A stretch of 9,464 nt of DNA from an uncultured Corynebacterium sp. (GTDB lineage Bacteria > Actinomycetota > Actinomycetes > Mycobacteriales > Mycobacteriaceae), in contig CALZCR010000032.1 in NCBI GenBank assembly GCA_945631445.1, forward strand, positions 1 to 9,464. Direction: 5' to 3'. Position 1 is the first letter of the stretch. Every line of letters begins with the position of its first letter. Of the stretch, positions 1-8,351 are shown in pieces. Made by a program: the position numbers and the translations under genes. The notes under the pieces are model-generated. The model did no database searches and was not told where the DNA came from. It was given only the letters and a program-made list of their open reading frames with translations.

Positions 1-514
1 GACGTGCGCCTCCACCTGGTTGACCACGGGGATGATGCCCGTGGCCTCGATGAGGTCCGCCAACGTCTCCGCCGGGAAATTCGCCACCCCGAGGCACTGA
101 ATGAGACCCAGGCCCTGCAATTGAGCCATCGCCTCAAAAGTCTCGTTGTAGCGGCCCGCCTGCGGCCACGGCCAGTGGATCGAGGAACTCCAGGCCCAGA
201 CGCCGCAGAGAGCCGTGAAACGCCTGCTGCACCTGTTCCGTCCCCTGTTCGTCATGCCACGCCTTCGAAGTGATGAACAACTCTTCGCGGGTGACGTCGC
301 CGGCGGCGATCGCCTCCGCGAAGGCCTTGCCCAACGCCTCCTCGTTGCCGTACCGGGAGGCCGTGTCGAAATGCCGGTACCCGAGGTCGATGGCGGTGCG
401 GACGACGCGGACCGCCTCCTCGCCGAGCAGCTTGCTGGTGCCCAGGCCGAGCAGAGGCATCTCTTTGCCGTCGTTCAAGGTCACGGTCGGGACGGTGCGG
501 TGCTCAGCGCTCAT
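1..514 (-). pseudogene. Aldo/keto reductase, 3' end outside the window, reading frame broken
   Basis: NADPH-dependent aldo/keto reductase (AKR superfamily, bacterial 2,5-diketogluconate reductase-like group), which would reduce carbonyl compounds in the cytoplasm. Reading leftward from the ATG at 514-512 (GGGGAG ribosome site just upstream), the protein shows the N-terminal strand LGLGTSKL, the catalytic Asp50 and Tyr55 in FDTASRYGNE, and Lys84 in ITSKAW. After LEFLD (residue 112) the frame changes and stops at 136-134. In another frame the family sequence resumes with IHWPWPQ (the catalytic His), TFEAMAQLQ, LGVANFP and VVNQVEAH and stays open to the left edge. Compared with the usual LDLYLIHWP motif, 11 nt are missing at about 178-181, within a GATC. 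It lies 16 nt behind fkpA and is probably cotranscribed with it. This is either a recent pseudogene or a sequencing/assembly error. The family call is firm; the break is what the sequence shows. Confidence 0.8.
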
Positions 515-530
515 GGTGCTCCCCGGTTTT

Positions 531-890
531 CTAGTTGGCGCTGAGCAGGTCGATGACGAAGACCAGCGTGCGGCCCGCCAGCGGGTGCCCGCCACCGGCC
601 GGGCCATAAGCCTTTTCCGGCGGGATGACCAGCTGTCGGCGGCCGCCGACACGCATGCCGGGGATGCCTTCCTGCCAGCCGGCGATGAGGCCGGTCAGGG
701 GGAACTCAATCGACTGGCCGCGGTCCCACGACGAATCGAACTCCTGGCCGCTCTCGAAATCGACGCCCACATAGTGCACTTCGACAACGCCGCCGGCCTG
801 CGCCTCTGCTCCGTCGCCGACCACCAAGTCGGTGGCGTCCACATCGGTCGGGGCGGGGCCGGACAGGGGTTCAATGATCGGCTTGTCCAT
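531..890 (-). CDS. fkpA: FKBP-type peptidyl-prolyl cis-trans isomerase
   Basis: Single-domain cytoplasmic FKBP (119 aa) that catalyses cis-trans isomerisation of Xaa-Pro bonds during protein folding. About 33 N-terminal residues precede the FKBP domain (about 34-117). Residues that line the FKBP active pocket are present: Tyr40, Phe51-Asp52 (in EFDSSWDRG), Phe63, Leu68-Ile69 and Trp72 (in LIAGW), Tyr95 (in KAYG) and Phe111. There is no signal peptide or membrane segment. The ATG start at 890-888 has a GAGGAG ribosome site 8 nt upstream. In C. glutamicum the gene behind gltA is likewise an FKBP, so the context supports the call. Only about 37 nt separate it from the gltA terminator stem, so it may rely on read-through or on a promoter embedded in the terminator. 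The reductase gene starts 16 nt after its stop. Confidence 0.93.
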   Translation of the reverse strand: MDKPIIEPLSGPAPTDVDATDLVVGDGAEAQAGGVVEVHYVGVDFESGQEFDSSWDRGQSIEFPLTGLIAGWQEGIPGMRVGGRRQLVIPPEKAYGPAGGGHPLAGRTLVFVIDLLSAN

Positions 891-927
891 GGAATATTCT
901 CCTCGGGAGTGTCTGGATAAAGGTCTG

Positions 928-983
928 AAAAATAACGCGACCGGGCTCGCTTCGGGCCATTATAGGCCGAAGCGAGCCCGGTC
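928..983 (-). terminator. Intrinsic terminator of gltA
   Basis: Positions 939-955 pair perfectly with 967-983, giving a 17-bp GC-rich stem with an 11-nt loop (956-966). On the minus strand the stem is followed after 3 nt by TTATTTTT (935-928). It starts 18 nt after the gltA stop, so it should end the gltA transcript. The T-rich tract makes it directional towards fkpA. Confidence 0.88.
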
Positions 984-1000
984 GGGGTTACGCCTTGCGG

Positions 1001-2296
1001 TTAGCGGTCCTCGCGCGGGGTGACGGTGCGCAGGGTCTCGCCGGTGTAAATCTGGCGCGGGCGGTTGATCTTGGAGTTCATCTCCAGCTGCTCGCGGTAG
1101 TGGGCGATCCAGCCCGGCAGGCGACCAATGGCGAACAGGACGGTGAAGAAGTCCGTCGGGAAGCCCATGGCGCGGTAGATCAGGCCGGTGTAGAAGTCCA
1201 CGTTCGGGTACAGCTTGCGCTCGATGAAGTACTCGTCGGCGAGCGCGATCTCCTCCAGCTTGAGGGCCAGGTCCAGCAGCTCGTCGCCACCGAGGTGCTC
1301 CAGCACCTCGTGCGCGAGATCCTTGACGATCTGGGCGCGCGGGTCGTAGTTCTTGTACACGCGGTGGCCGAAGCCCATCAGGCGGACGCCGTCGACCTTG
1401 TTCTTGACCTTGTCCATGAACTCGGTGGCGTCGCCGCCGTGGTTGTTCTGGATGTCCTCGAGCATCTCCAGGACGGCCTGGTTGGCTCCGCCGTGCAGCG
1501 GGCCGGAGAGGGCGTTGATGCCGCCGGCGACGGAGACGAACATGTTCGCGCCTGCGGAAGCGATCATGCGCACGGTCGAGGTGGAACAGTTCTGCTCATG
1601 GTCGGCGTGCAGGATCAGCAGCTTGTCCAGGGCCTTGACCAGGATCGGGTCGATCTCGTAGGGCTCGGTCGGGTAGCCGAACATCATGCGCAGGAAGTTC
1701 TCGCGGGCGTTCAGCGAGTTGTCCGGGTACATGTACGGGGTGCCCTTGGAGGCGCGGTGCGCGTAGGCCGCCAGCATCGGGACCTTGGCCATCAGACGCG
1801 TGGTGGCCTTGTTCAGGTCCGCCTCGCTCTTCGGGTCCAGCTGGTCCTGGTAGTAGGTCGACAAAATGTTGACCGAGGACGCCAGCACGGACATCGGGTG
1901 GGCGTCGCGCGGGAAGACGTTGAACTGGGACTTGAAGTCCTCGTCCAGCAGGGTGTGGCGGCGGATGCCGTTGTTGAACTCGTGCAGCTGGTCCAGGGTC
2001 GGCAGTTCGCCGTGGATCAGCAGGTAGGACACCTCGTTGAAGGTGCACTTTTCCGCCAGCTCGGCGATATCGTAACCGCGGTAGCGCAGAACACCGGCGT
2101 CACCGTCGATGTAGGTGATCTTCGATTCCGTGGAACCGGTGGAAACGTAGCCCTGGTCGAAGGTGACCAGGCCGGTTTCACCCAGCATCTTGCCGAGCAC
2201 AACGCCGTCGTTGCCCTCGGTGGCGTGCATGATATCCATTTCGTACTCGCCACCGGGGTAGTGAAGTACGGCCTTGTCCTTGTTGTCAGTTGCCAC
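1001..2296 (-). CDS. gltA: Citrate synthase
   Basis: Condenses oxaloacetate and acetyl-CoA to citrate, the entry step of the TCA cycle, in the cytoplasm. The protein (431 aa from the chosen start) matches the long, hexameric-type bacterial citrate synthases and is very close to corynebacterial GltA. Catalytic residues are His268 (in PLHGGANQ), His311 (in GFGHRVYKNYDP) and Asp367 (in NVDFYTGLIY); the substrate-binding stretch HADHEQNCSTST is also present. I start it at the GTG at 2296-2294 (protein MATDNKDK) because GAAAGG lies 6 nt upstream (2308-2303). The longer frame from a GTG at 2329 adds 11 residues but has no ribosome site. The C. glutamicum database protein begins MFERD; here the aligned residue is Lys (KFER), so that ATG does not exist. 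The gene diverges from serC and ends in a strong terminator. Confidence 0.97.
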   Translation of the reverse strand: MATDNKDKAVLHYPGGEYEMDIMHATEGNDGVVLGKMLGETGLVTFDQGYVSTGSTESKITYIDGDAGVLRYRGYDIAELAEKCTFNEVSYLLIHGELPTLDQLHEFNNGIRRHTLLDEDFKSQFNVFPRDAHPMSVLASSVNILSTYYQDQLDPKSEADLNKATTRLMAKVPMLAAYAHRASKGTPYMYPDNSLNARENFLRMMFGYPTEPYEIDPILVKALDKLLILHADHEQNCSTSTVRMIASAGANMFVSVAGGINALSGPLHGGANQAVLEMLEDIQNNHGGDATEFMDKVKNKVDGVRLMGFGHRVYKNYDPRAQIVKDLAHEVLEHLGGDELLDLALKLEEIALADEYFIERKLYPNVDFYTGLIYRAMGFPTDFFTVLFAIGRLPGWIAHYREQLEMNSKINRPRQIYTGETLRTVTPREDR

Positions 2297-2308
2297 TGTG
2301 AACCTTTC
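2297..2308 (-). promoter_or_regulatory. Ribosome binding site that fixes the gltA start
   Basis: On the minus strand GAAAGG (2308-2303) sits 6 nt before the GTG at 2296-2294. It lies inside the longer frame that begins at 2329, which has no purine-rich site of its own. This favours the shorter protein. Confidence 0.7.
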
Positions 2309-2381
2309 AAACTTGGTTGTAGACACCACGGCATTGTGTAGTGCCGTTGGCTGTATTCCGCGGTGCGCCGCAGGAGCCTAA

Positions 2382-3899
<1,518 letters not shown>

Positions 3900-3913
3900 T
3901 CCTTCCCGGACGA

Positions 3914-3948
3914 AAGAGCGCCGAGTCTGGCAAGGCTCGGCGCTTTTC
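3914..3948 (+). terminator. Intrinsic terminator of serC
   Basis: Positions 3914-3925 pair with 3936-3947: nine perfect pairs AGCGCCGAG/CTCGGCGCT, extended by a G-T wobble and two A-T pairs, with a 10-nt loop. It is followed by a short TTTT run that is part of the stem. It begins about 15 nt after the serC stop and separates serC from sepH. Confidence 0.8.
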
Positions 3949-3953
3949 TGCAT

Positions 3954-3959
3954 TAGGCT
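3954..3959 (+). promoter_or_regulatory. Possible -10 element of the sepH operon
   Basis: TAGGCT resembles actinobacterial -10 hexamers. Initiation near 3966 would give a leader of about 56 nt. No convincing -35 is visible, and the region upstream is the serC terminator stem. Confidence 0.3.
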
Positions 3960-4021
3960 GGGGAAAGATCAGCCGGATTTCATGTTCGGCGACTGCCGCT
4001 CCAGCAAGAAGGGATGAACGC

Positions 4022-4981
4022 ATGCGCGAGCTTTTCCTCGTTCGTATCACGGACGGTCACACGGACGGGCCCGATCAGTCCGATCAGCGCCTTCTGGTTC
4101 TGCGCGACACAGACGGGACCGACTATGCGCTGCCCGTGACCGAGGAGCTGCTTTCTCTCTTGCCGCCCGACGAGCCGAAGCCCGCCGAGCACCCGCCGGC
4201 GAGCGTGACCAAGCCGCCGACCAAGGAGCAGCCGCCCGCGCAGCCGTTGTCGCTGCGTCCGCGCGACATCCAGGCCCGCATCCGCGCGGGTGCGATGCCG
4301 GAGGAACTCGCCGAAGAAATGGGCGTGCCCCTCTCCCGCATCGAGCCTTACGCCCACCCCGTGTTGCTGGAGCGCTCCCGCATCGCGGAGTTGGCGAGGC
4401 AGGCGCACCCAGTCCGGGAAGACGGCCCCGCGAAACTGACCTTATGGGAAGTGCTCGCCGCGGCGTTCGGCGCCCGCGGACACAGCCTCGCGGACTCCGA
4501 GTGGGACGCGTTCCGGGAGCCCGGCGGCGACTGGATCGTACGCATCAGCTGGCAGGCGGGGTTGAGCGAGAATTCCGCCGATTGGCGGGTCCGCGGCTTC
4601 AATTCCCCGCAGCCCACGGCCGAAGCGCTCAACCCGGTGGCGGCGGACCTCACCGACCCCAACTTCGTGCAGCCGGTGCGCACCCTGACCTCGGTGGGCA
4701 GGGGCGAGCGCTACGAGGAGAGCCACCGGCGACGGGAGGACAGCTTCGACGACGTCGACGACGCCGACGTGGAGGCACACGATCAGCCGCAGGAGCACGA
4801 CGCCGAGCAGGCCGAGGACCATCCTGACTCCCCGGCGCCGGAGACCGTGGAGGGAGACGACGTGGAGCCGGAGCCTGAGCCGCAGGCCGCCCCGTCGAAG
4901 CGTCGCCGTAAGGCCGTCACCCCGCACTGGGAGGACGTGCTGCTCGGCGTGCGAGCCAACACGAAGCGTCCGAAGCAATAG
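4022..4981 (+). CDS. sepH: Cell division protein SepH (DUF3071 family)
   Basis: SepH binds FtsZ and promotes its assembly into filaments in actinobacteria, acting at the septum. The 319-aa protein has the family layout. The N-terminal domain opens with MRELFLVRITDG and contains DGTDYALPV (about 1-48), followed by a Pro-rich stretch (49-76). A helix-turn-helix-like segment follows at about 77-112 (RPRDIQARIRAG, then PEELAEEMGVPLSRIEPY). A conserved region with WEVLAAAFG and the Trp-rich DGDWIVRISW-type strand spans 140-225. A disordered acidic linker lies at about 235-290, then the basic KRRRK and the short C-terminal motif PHWEDVLLG, which corresponds to the W-[DE]-[DE]-[IV] tail conserved in SepH proteins. 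The ATG at 4022 has AAGAAGGGA upstream. It is shorter than the Streptomyces protein, as usual in this order. A serC-sepH neighbourhood is also known in Mycobacterium. Residue-level family matching is from memory. Confidence 0.88.
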   Translation: MRELFLVRITDGHTDGPDQSDQRLLVLRDTDGTDYALPVTEELLSLLPPDEPKPAEHPPASVTKPPTKEQPPAQPLSLRPRDIQARIRAGAMPEELAEEMGVPLSRIEPYAHPVLLERSRIAELARQAHPVREDGPAKLTLWEVLAAAFGARGHSLADSEWDAFREPGGDWIVRISWQAGLSENSADWRVRGFNSPQPTAEALNPVAADLTDPNFVQPVRTLTSVGRGERYEESHRRREDSFDDVDDADVEAHDQPQEHDAEQAEDHPDSPAPETVEGDDVEPEPEPQAAPSKRRRKAVTPHWEDVLLGVRANTKRPKQ

Positions 4982-5002
4982 AGACAGACAAGGGACCCCA
5001 CC

Positions 5003-5896
5003 ATGGCCACCAGCAGTGACTCTCAGCAGTCCCCGATCGCCATCACGCTGTGGTTCGTCACCGCGGAGGACCCCGGCGCGATTCTGCGGGAGGAGCCCAA
5101 AGCCGACCGCGGTTTCGGCCGGAAGTATCTGGCCCAGTTGAACCCGCGGTGGCCGATCACCCCGATCGGGCAATTTCCTTTGAACCGTTCGGCGCCGGCG
5201 TCGGAGGGGGAATTCTACGTCGCGGGTTTTCCTGGCGTGACCGTGGTCCATACGTGGCTGACCGATCTGCGTCGGCTCTCGGACGTGGACTCCCGCCTGT
5301 TGTCTTCCGCCCCGGCCCGGGACCTGTACGCCTTTGCGGTGGACGAGGAGGCGGGCTTCGGTGGTTTCGCGCATTGGGAGGACGGGGTGTTGAAGCGTTC
5401 TTTGTGTGCGGTGCGCGACGTGATGTTCGAGGACGTGGGGCTGCCGGAGCCGTTTGAGAGCCCGTATTGGGCGGGTGAGATGCACGAGCAGTTGGGTGGG
5501 CTGTCCCTTCCCTTCGATCCCCTGGATCTGGTCGCGGAGGCGCAGCGTTCCTGGCTCGGGGTCGAGGTCTCCCCGGAGGGTCCCGACATCCACGTGGTGG
5601 GCTACGCGGTGGACGGTCGCCCGGAACCGCGGCTGGACGTCCCGGAGAAGCGGGCGGAGCTGGATGTGGGGAATCTGGCCAGCGGGTCGGCAGAGAAGCT
5701 TCGCTTGGGCCCGGCGCACGCGGACTACGACGATTATTCCAGGGGGGTCGACACCGGCGAGTCCACGGGAGATGAGTTCCGGCAGTTTTTCCGCGCCACC
5801 GGCGCCGTGGCCAAGCGGGTGGGGCGCGGGGTGGGGCGCCGGGCCAAGGAGCTGCTGCGCACCGTCAACGAGAAGATCCGCTACACGGACCGGTGA
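5003..5896 (+). CDS. DUF6928 family protein of unknown function
   Basis: A 297-aa soluble protein with no signal peptide or membrane segment. The stretch from about 75 to 205 matches what I know of DUF6928: FPGVTVVHTW, then DLYAFAV, FAHWEDGVLKRSL, ENIG/EDVG-type VMFEDVGLPEPFE, the diagnostic SPYWAGE (153-159) and LSLPFDPLDLVAEA (167-180). N-terminal residues 10-20 form a hydrophobic strand (IAITLWFVT). The C-terminal tail (about 258-297) is basic and could form an amphipathic helix (AVAKRVGRGVGRRAKELL). The ATG at 5003 has AAGGGA 7 nt upstream. It begins 21 nt after the sepH stop, so the two are probably cotranscribed. No function is known to me for this family; the link to cell division is only positional. 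Its 3' end overlaps the leftward methyltransferase gene by 16 bp. Confidence 0.75.
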   Translation: MATSSDSQQSPIAITLWFVTAEDPGAILREEPKADRGFGRKYLAQLNPRWPITPIGQFPLNRSAPASEGEFYVAGFPGVTVVHTWLTDLRRLSDVDSRLLSSAPARDLYAFAVDEEAGFGGFAHWEDGVLKRSLCAVRDVMFEDVGLPEPFESPYWAGEMHEQLGGLSLPFDPLDLVAEAQRSWLGVEVSPEGPDIHVVGYAVDGRPEPRLDVPEKRAELDVGNLASGSAEKLRLGPAHADYDDYSRGVDTGESTGDEFRQFFRATGAVAKRVGRGVGRRAKELLRTVNEKIRYTDR

Positions 5897-6723
5897 TGCA
5901 GCGAGCGGTCGCGTTCGTAGAAGGCGATCGCCGCGCTGGTGGCCACGTTGAGGGAGTCCGTGCCGGGGGCCATGGGGATCATGGCGCGGGCGTCGGTGGC
6001 GCGCATGGCGTGTTCGGTCAGGCCGGGCCCTTCCCCGCCGACCAGCAGGGCGAGTTTTTCCCAGGGGGCCCCGGTTTCATCGACGAGCGCCTCGGCCAGC
6101 GTGAGCTCGCCTGCGGGCGTCATGGAGACGAGCCGGTAGCCCGCGTCGCGGAGCTGGCCGAGGCTGCGCTGCCAGGTGGTGTAGGCGCCCTCGAGGTGGG
6201 CGAAGGGGGTGCGCAGCACATGGCCCATGGACACGCGCACGCTGCGGCGGTACAGGGGGTCGGCGCAGCCGTTGCCGAATAAGACGGCGTCGACGCCCAT
6301 GCCGGCGGCGTTGCGGAAGATCGCGCCGATGTTTTCGTGGTCGCCGACCCCTTCCAGCACGACGACGGTCCGGGCGTGGGCCAGCACGTCGCCGACCGTG
6401 GGTTCGGGCGCCCGGTCGGCGGTGGCCAGCAGCCCGCGGTGCAGATCGAAGCCGGCGGCGGCCGCCAACACCTCCCGGGAGACCTCGTAGACGGCGACGT
6501 CGTCGGGGACGTCGTGCTCGGCGAGGTATGCGTCGAGTTTGCCGGGGAAGCCCACCAGGGTGCGGGCCGGAAAGCGGGAGGCCAGCAGCCGGGAGACCAC
6601 GAGCGGGCCTTCCGCGACGATCAGCCCTTTGCCGCCGGGCAGGTCGGGCCGGTTGTCGGAGTGGTTGAGGTCGCGGACGTCGTCCAGGCGGGGGTCGGCG
6701 GGGTCGTCGATGCGGACGCGCAT
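5881..6723 (-). CDS. SpoU/TrmH-family RNA 2'-O-methyltransferase
   Basis: SAM-dependent ribose methyltransferase of the SPOUT class, acting on rRNA or tRNA in the cytoplasm; the exact nucleotide cannot be told. The 280-aa protein has an N-terminal RNA-binding domain of L30e type (about 20-105, with GLIVAEGPLVVSRLL) and a knotted SPOUT domain. All three SpoU motifs are intact: motif 1 NIGAIFRNA with Asn131 and Arg137, motif 2 LLVGGEGPGL with Glu231, motif 3 IPMAPGTDSLNVATSAAI with Ser257-Leu258-Asn259-Val260. The ATG at 6723-6721 overlaps the permease stop as TGATG, pointing to translational coupling; a longer frame to 6789 would run into the permease and is not needed. A similar methyltransferase gene lies near serC and sepH in M. 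tuberculosis. No terminator is visible after it. Confidence 0.93.
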   Translation of the reverse strand: MRVRIDDPADPRLDDVRDLNHSDNRPDLPGGKGLIVAEGPLVVSRLLASRFPARTLVGFPGKLDAYLAEHDVPDDVAVYEVSREVLAAAAGFDLHRGLLATADRAPEPTVGDVLAHARTVVVLEGVGDHENIGAIFRNAAGMGVDAVLFGNGCADPLYRRSVRVSMGHVLRTPFAHLEGAYTTWQRSLGQLRDAGYRLVSMTPAGELTLAEALVDETGAPWEKLALLVGGEGPGLTEHAMRATDARAMIPMAPGTDSLNVATSAAIAFYERDRSLHHRSV

Positions 6724-8213
6724 CAGCTCAGCGCGTCCATGATCGGGTCCATGCCGAAGAACACCAGGAAGAGCGCGGAAATCACCCACATGACCCAGTG
6801 GACGTCCTTGATCTTGCCGGCCGCGACGTACATGACGGTGAAGGCGATGAAGCCGACGCCGATGCCGTTGACGATGGAGTAGGTGAACGGCATGACCATG
6901 ATGGTCAAAAAGGCCGGTAGGGCGACGTAGAACTTGGACCAGTCGATGTCGCGGACCCCGCCCATCATCATGGCGCCGACGATGACCAGCACCGGAGAGG
7001 CAGCCTCAATGGGGACGATCTCATACAGCGGGGTGAAGAACATCGCCAGCAGGAACAGCAGGCCGGTGACCACGTTCGCCAGTCCGGTGCGGGCGCCGTC
7101 GCCGATGCCGGCGGCGGAGTCCGCGAACACGGTGTTCGACGACGCGGAGCTGGCGCCGCCGACGACGGCGCCGAGGCCCTCGACGACCAGGGCTTTCTTC
7201 ATGCCCGGCAGGTTGCCGTCGGCGTCGGCGAGGCCCGCCTGCCGACCGAGCCCGGTCATGGTGCCCATGGCGTCGAAGAAGTTGGCCAACAGCAGCGTGA
7301 ACACCAGCAGGGAGGCCGCCACCACGCCGATGCGGGTGAAGGCGCCGACCAGGTCGACCGCGCCCAGCAGCGACAGGTCGGGCACTCCGCCGAGGGAGTC
7401 CGGGGCGGTGGGCACGGCCATGCCCCAGCCGGCCGGGTTGGTGTTGCCTTCCCCGTCGACGGAGGGGCCGACGTTGAACACGGCCTCCAAGATCAGGGAG
7501 AGGACGGTGGTGGCGACGATGCCGATGAACAGTCCGCCCGGGACGTTGCGGACCACCAGGATGCCGCAGATGATCAGGCCGAAGACGAAGACGAAGGTCG
7601 GCCACGAGCCGATGGAGCCGTCGATGCCGAGGCCCACCGGGACGGTGGTGTTCGCCGCGTCGGGCACGCGGGTGACGAAACCGCCGTCGACGAAGCCGAT
7701 GATGGCGATGAAGGCGCCGATGCCGACGCTCATGGCGGCCTTCATCGACTGCGGGATGGCGCGGAACACGGCGGTGCGGAACCCGGAAACCGCCAGCAAG
7801 ACGATGATGATGCCCTCGATGACGACCAGCCCCATGGCCTCGGGCCAGGTCAGCCCGTGTCCGCCGACGAGGGTGACGGCGACCAGGGTGTTCAGACCGA
7901 GCCCGGCGGCGATGCCGAAGGGATATTTGGCCACGACGCCGAAGAGGATGGTCATGACGCCGGCGGCGAAGGCGGTGACGGCGGCGACCTGCGGGACGCC
8001 GAGAACCGTGCCTTCGCTGTCGGCGCTGGTGCCCAGGATCAGCGGATTGAGCAGGATGATGTAGGCCATCGCGAAGAAGGTGACCACGCCTGCGCGGATT
8101 TCCGCTCCGACCGTGGTCCGCCGTTCCGTGATGTGGAAGTATTTGTCTAAGCCGTTTTTCGGCTGCCGGGCTGTCGCCGGGCGCGTCGACGCCTCGGCAG
8201 CGGGTTCCGTCAT
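6723..8213 (-). CDS. NCS2-family purine permease, AzgA-like
   Basis: Polytopic inner-membrane symporter of the NCS2/AzgA (COG2252) group, which takes up adenine, guanine or hypoxanthine with protons. It has 496 aa and many hydrophobic segments, consistent with the 14-helix 7+7 fold. Family marks are LDKYFHITERRTTVGAEIRAG at the N-terminus (22-42), GLGLNT (104-109), NFFDAMGTMTGLG in TM8 (311-323, with the substrate-site Asp314), and the TM10 stretch SSASSNTVFADSAAGIGDGARTGL. In typical AzgA proteins TM10 carries IESAAG; here the Glu is Asp365. The start is the ATG at 8213-8211, with GAGGAG 7 nt upstream; a longer frame to 8267 has no such site. The stop overlaps the methyltransferase start. 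A purine substrate is inferred from the family only. Confidence 0.92.
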   Translation of the reverse strand: MTEPAAEASTRPATARQPKNGLDKYFHITERRTTVGAEIRAGVVTFFAMAYIILLNPLILGTSADSEGTVLGVPQVAAVTAFAAGVMTILFGVVAKYPFGIAAGLGLNTLVAVTLVGGHGLTWPEAMGLVVIEGIIIVLLAVSGFRTAVFRAIPQSMKAAMSVGIGAFIAIIGFVDGGFVTRVPDAANTTVPVGLGIDGSIGSWPTFVFVFGLIICGILVVRNVPGGLFIGIVATTVLSLILEAVFNVGPSVDGEGNTNPAGWGMAVPTAPDSLGGVPDLSLLGAVDLVGAFTRIGVVAASLLVFTLLLANFFDAMGTMTGLGRQAGLADADGNLPGMKKALVVEGLGAVVGGASSASSNTVFADSAAGIGDGARTGLANVVTGLLFLLAMFFTPLYEIVPIEAASPVLVIVGAMMMGGVRDIDWSKFYVALPAFLTIMVMPFTYSIVNGIGVGFIAFTVMYVAAGKIKDVHWVMWVISALFLVFFGMDPIMDALS

Positions 8214-8248
8214 GGTGTCGCTCCTCGCTCCACGGATCCTGGGTATTT

Positions 8249-8261
8249 TTCTTTGTAAGAA
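8249..8261. promoter_or_regulatory. Candidate promoter/operator of the permease operon
   Basis: TTCTT-TGT-AAGAA is a perfect 5-bp inverted repeat with a 3-bp centre. On the minus strand it contains TACAAA (8257-8252), a plausible -10 hexamer, which would place the transcript start near 8246 and leave about 33 nt of leader before the permease ATG. A palindrome over a -10 element is a common operator arrangement, but no regulator is identified and the -35 is unclear. Confidence 0.3.
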
Positions 8262-8318
8262 TCTCACTGATCCACTTTTTCCACAAAACCTGGAATCGTG
8301 ACCGTAATTCCGACCGGG

Positions 8319-8324
8319 TATCCT
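8319..8324 (+). promoter_or_regulatory. Candidate -10 element of the aminotransferase-like gene
   Basis: TATCCT fits TAnnnT. A start near 8331 gives a leader of about 21 nt that includes the strong AGGAGG ribosome site (8338-8343) located 8 nt before the GTG at 8352. The -35 region (around TCGTGA) is weak. Confidence 0.35.
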
Positions 8325-8351
8325 TGAGGAGGCCTAACAGGAGGAACCGCC

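Noticed and set aside
995..2341. Long plus-strand open frame (448 codons) opposite gltA
   Set aside because: It mirrors gltA on the other strand, is rich in Val, Gln and His repeats typical of antisense frames in GC-rich DNA, and matches no family I know.
4442..5719. Minus-strand open frame (425 codons) spanning sepH and the DUF6928 gene
   Set aside because: Arg/His/Leu-rich shadow crossing two real genes; no motif and no ribosome site.
7021..8286. Arg/His-rich minus-strand open frame (421 codons) within the permease gene
   Set aside because: Plus-one frame of the permease gene; low-complexity RRH composition is a codon-bias artefact.
8214..8351. Purine riboswitch ahead of the permease
   Set aside because: The likely leader is only about 33 nt, and I see no three-way junction or conserved purine-aptamer loops.
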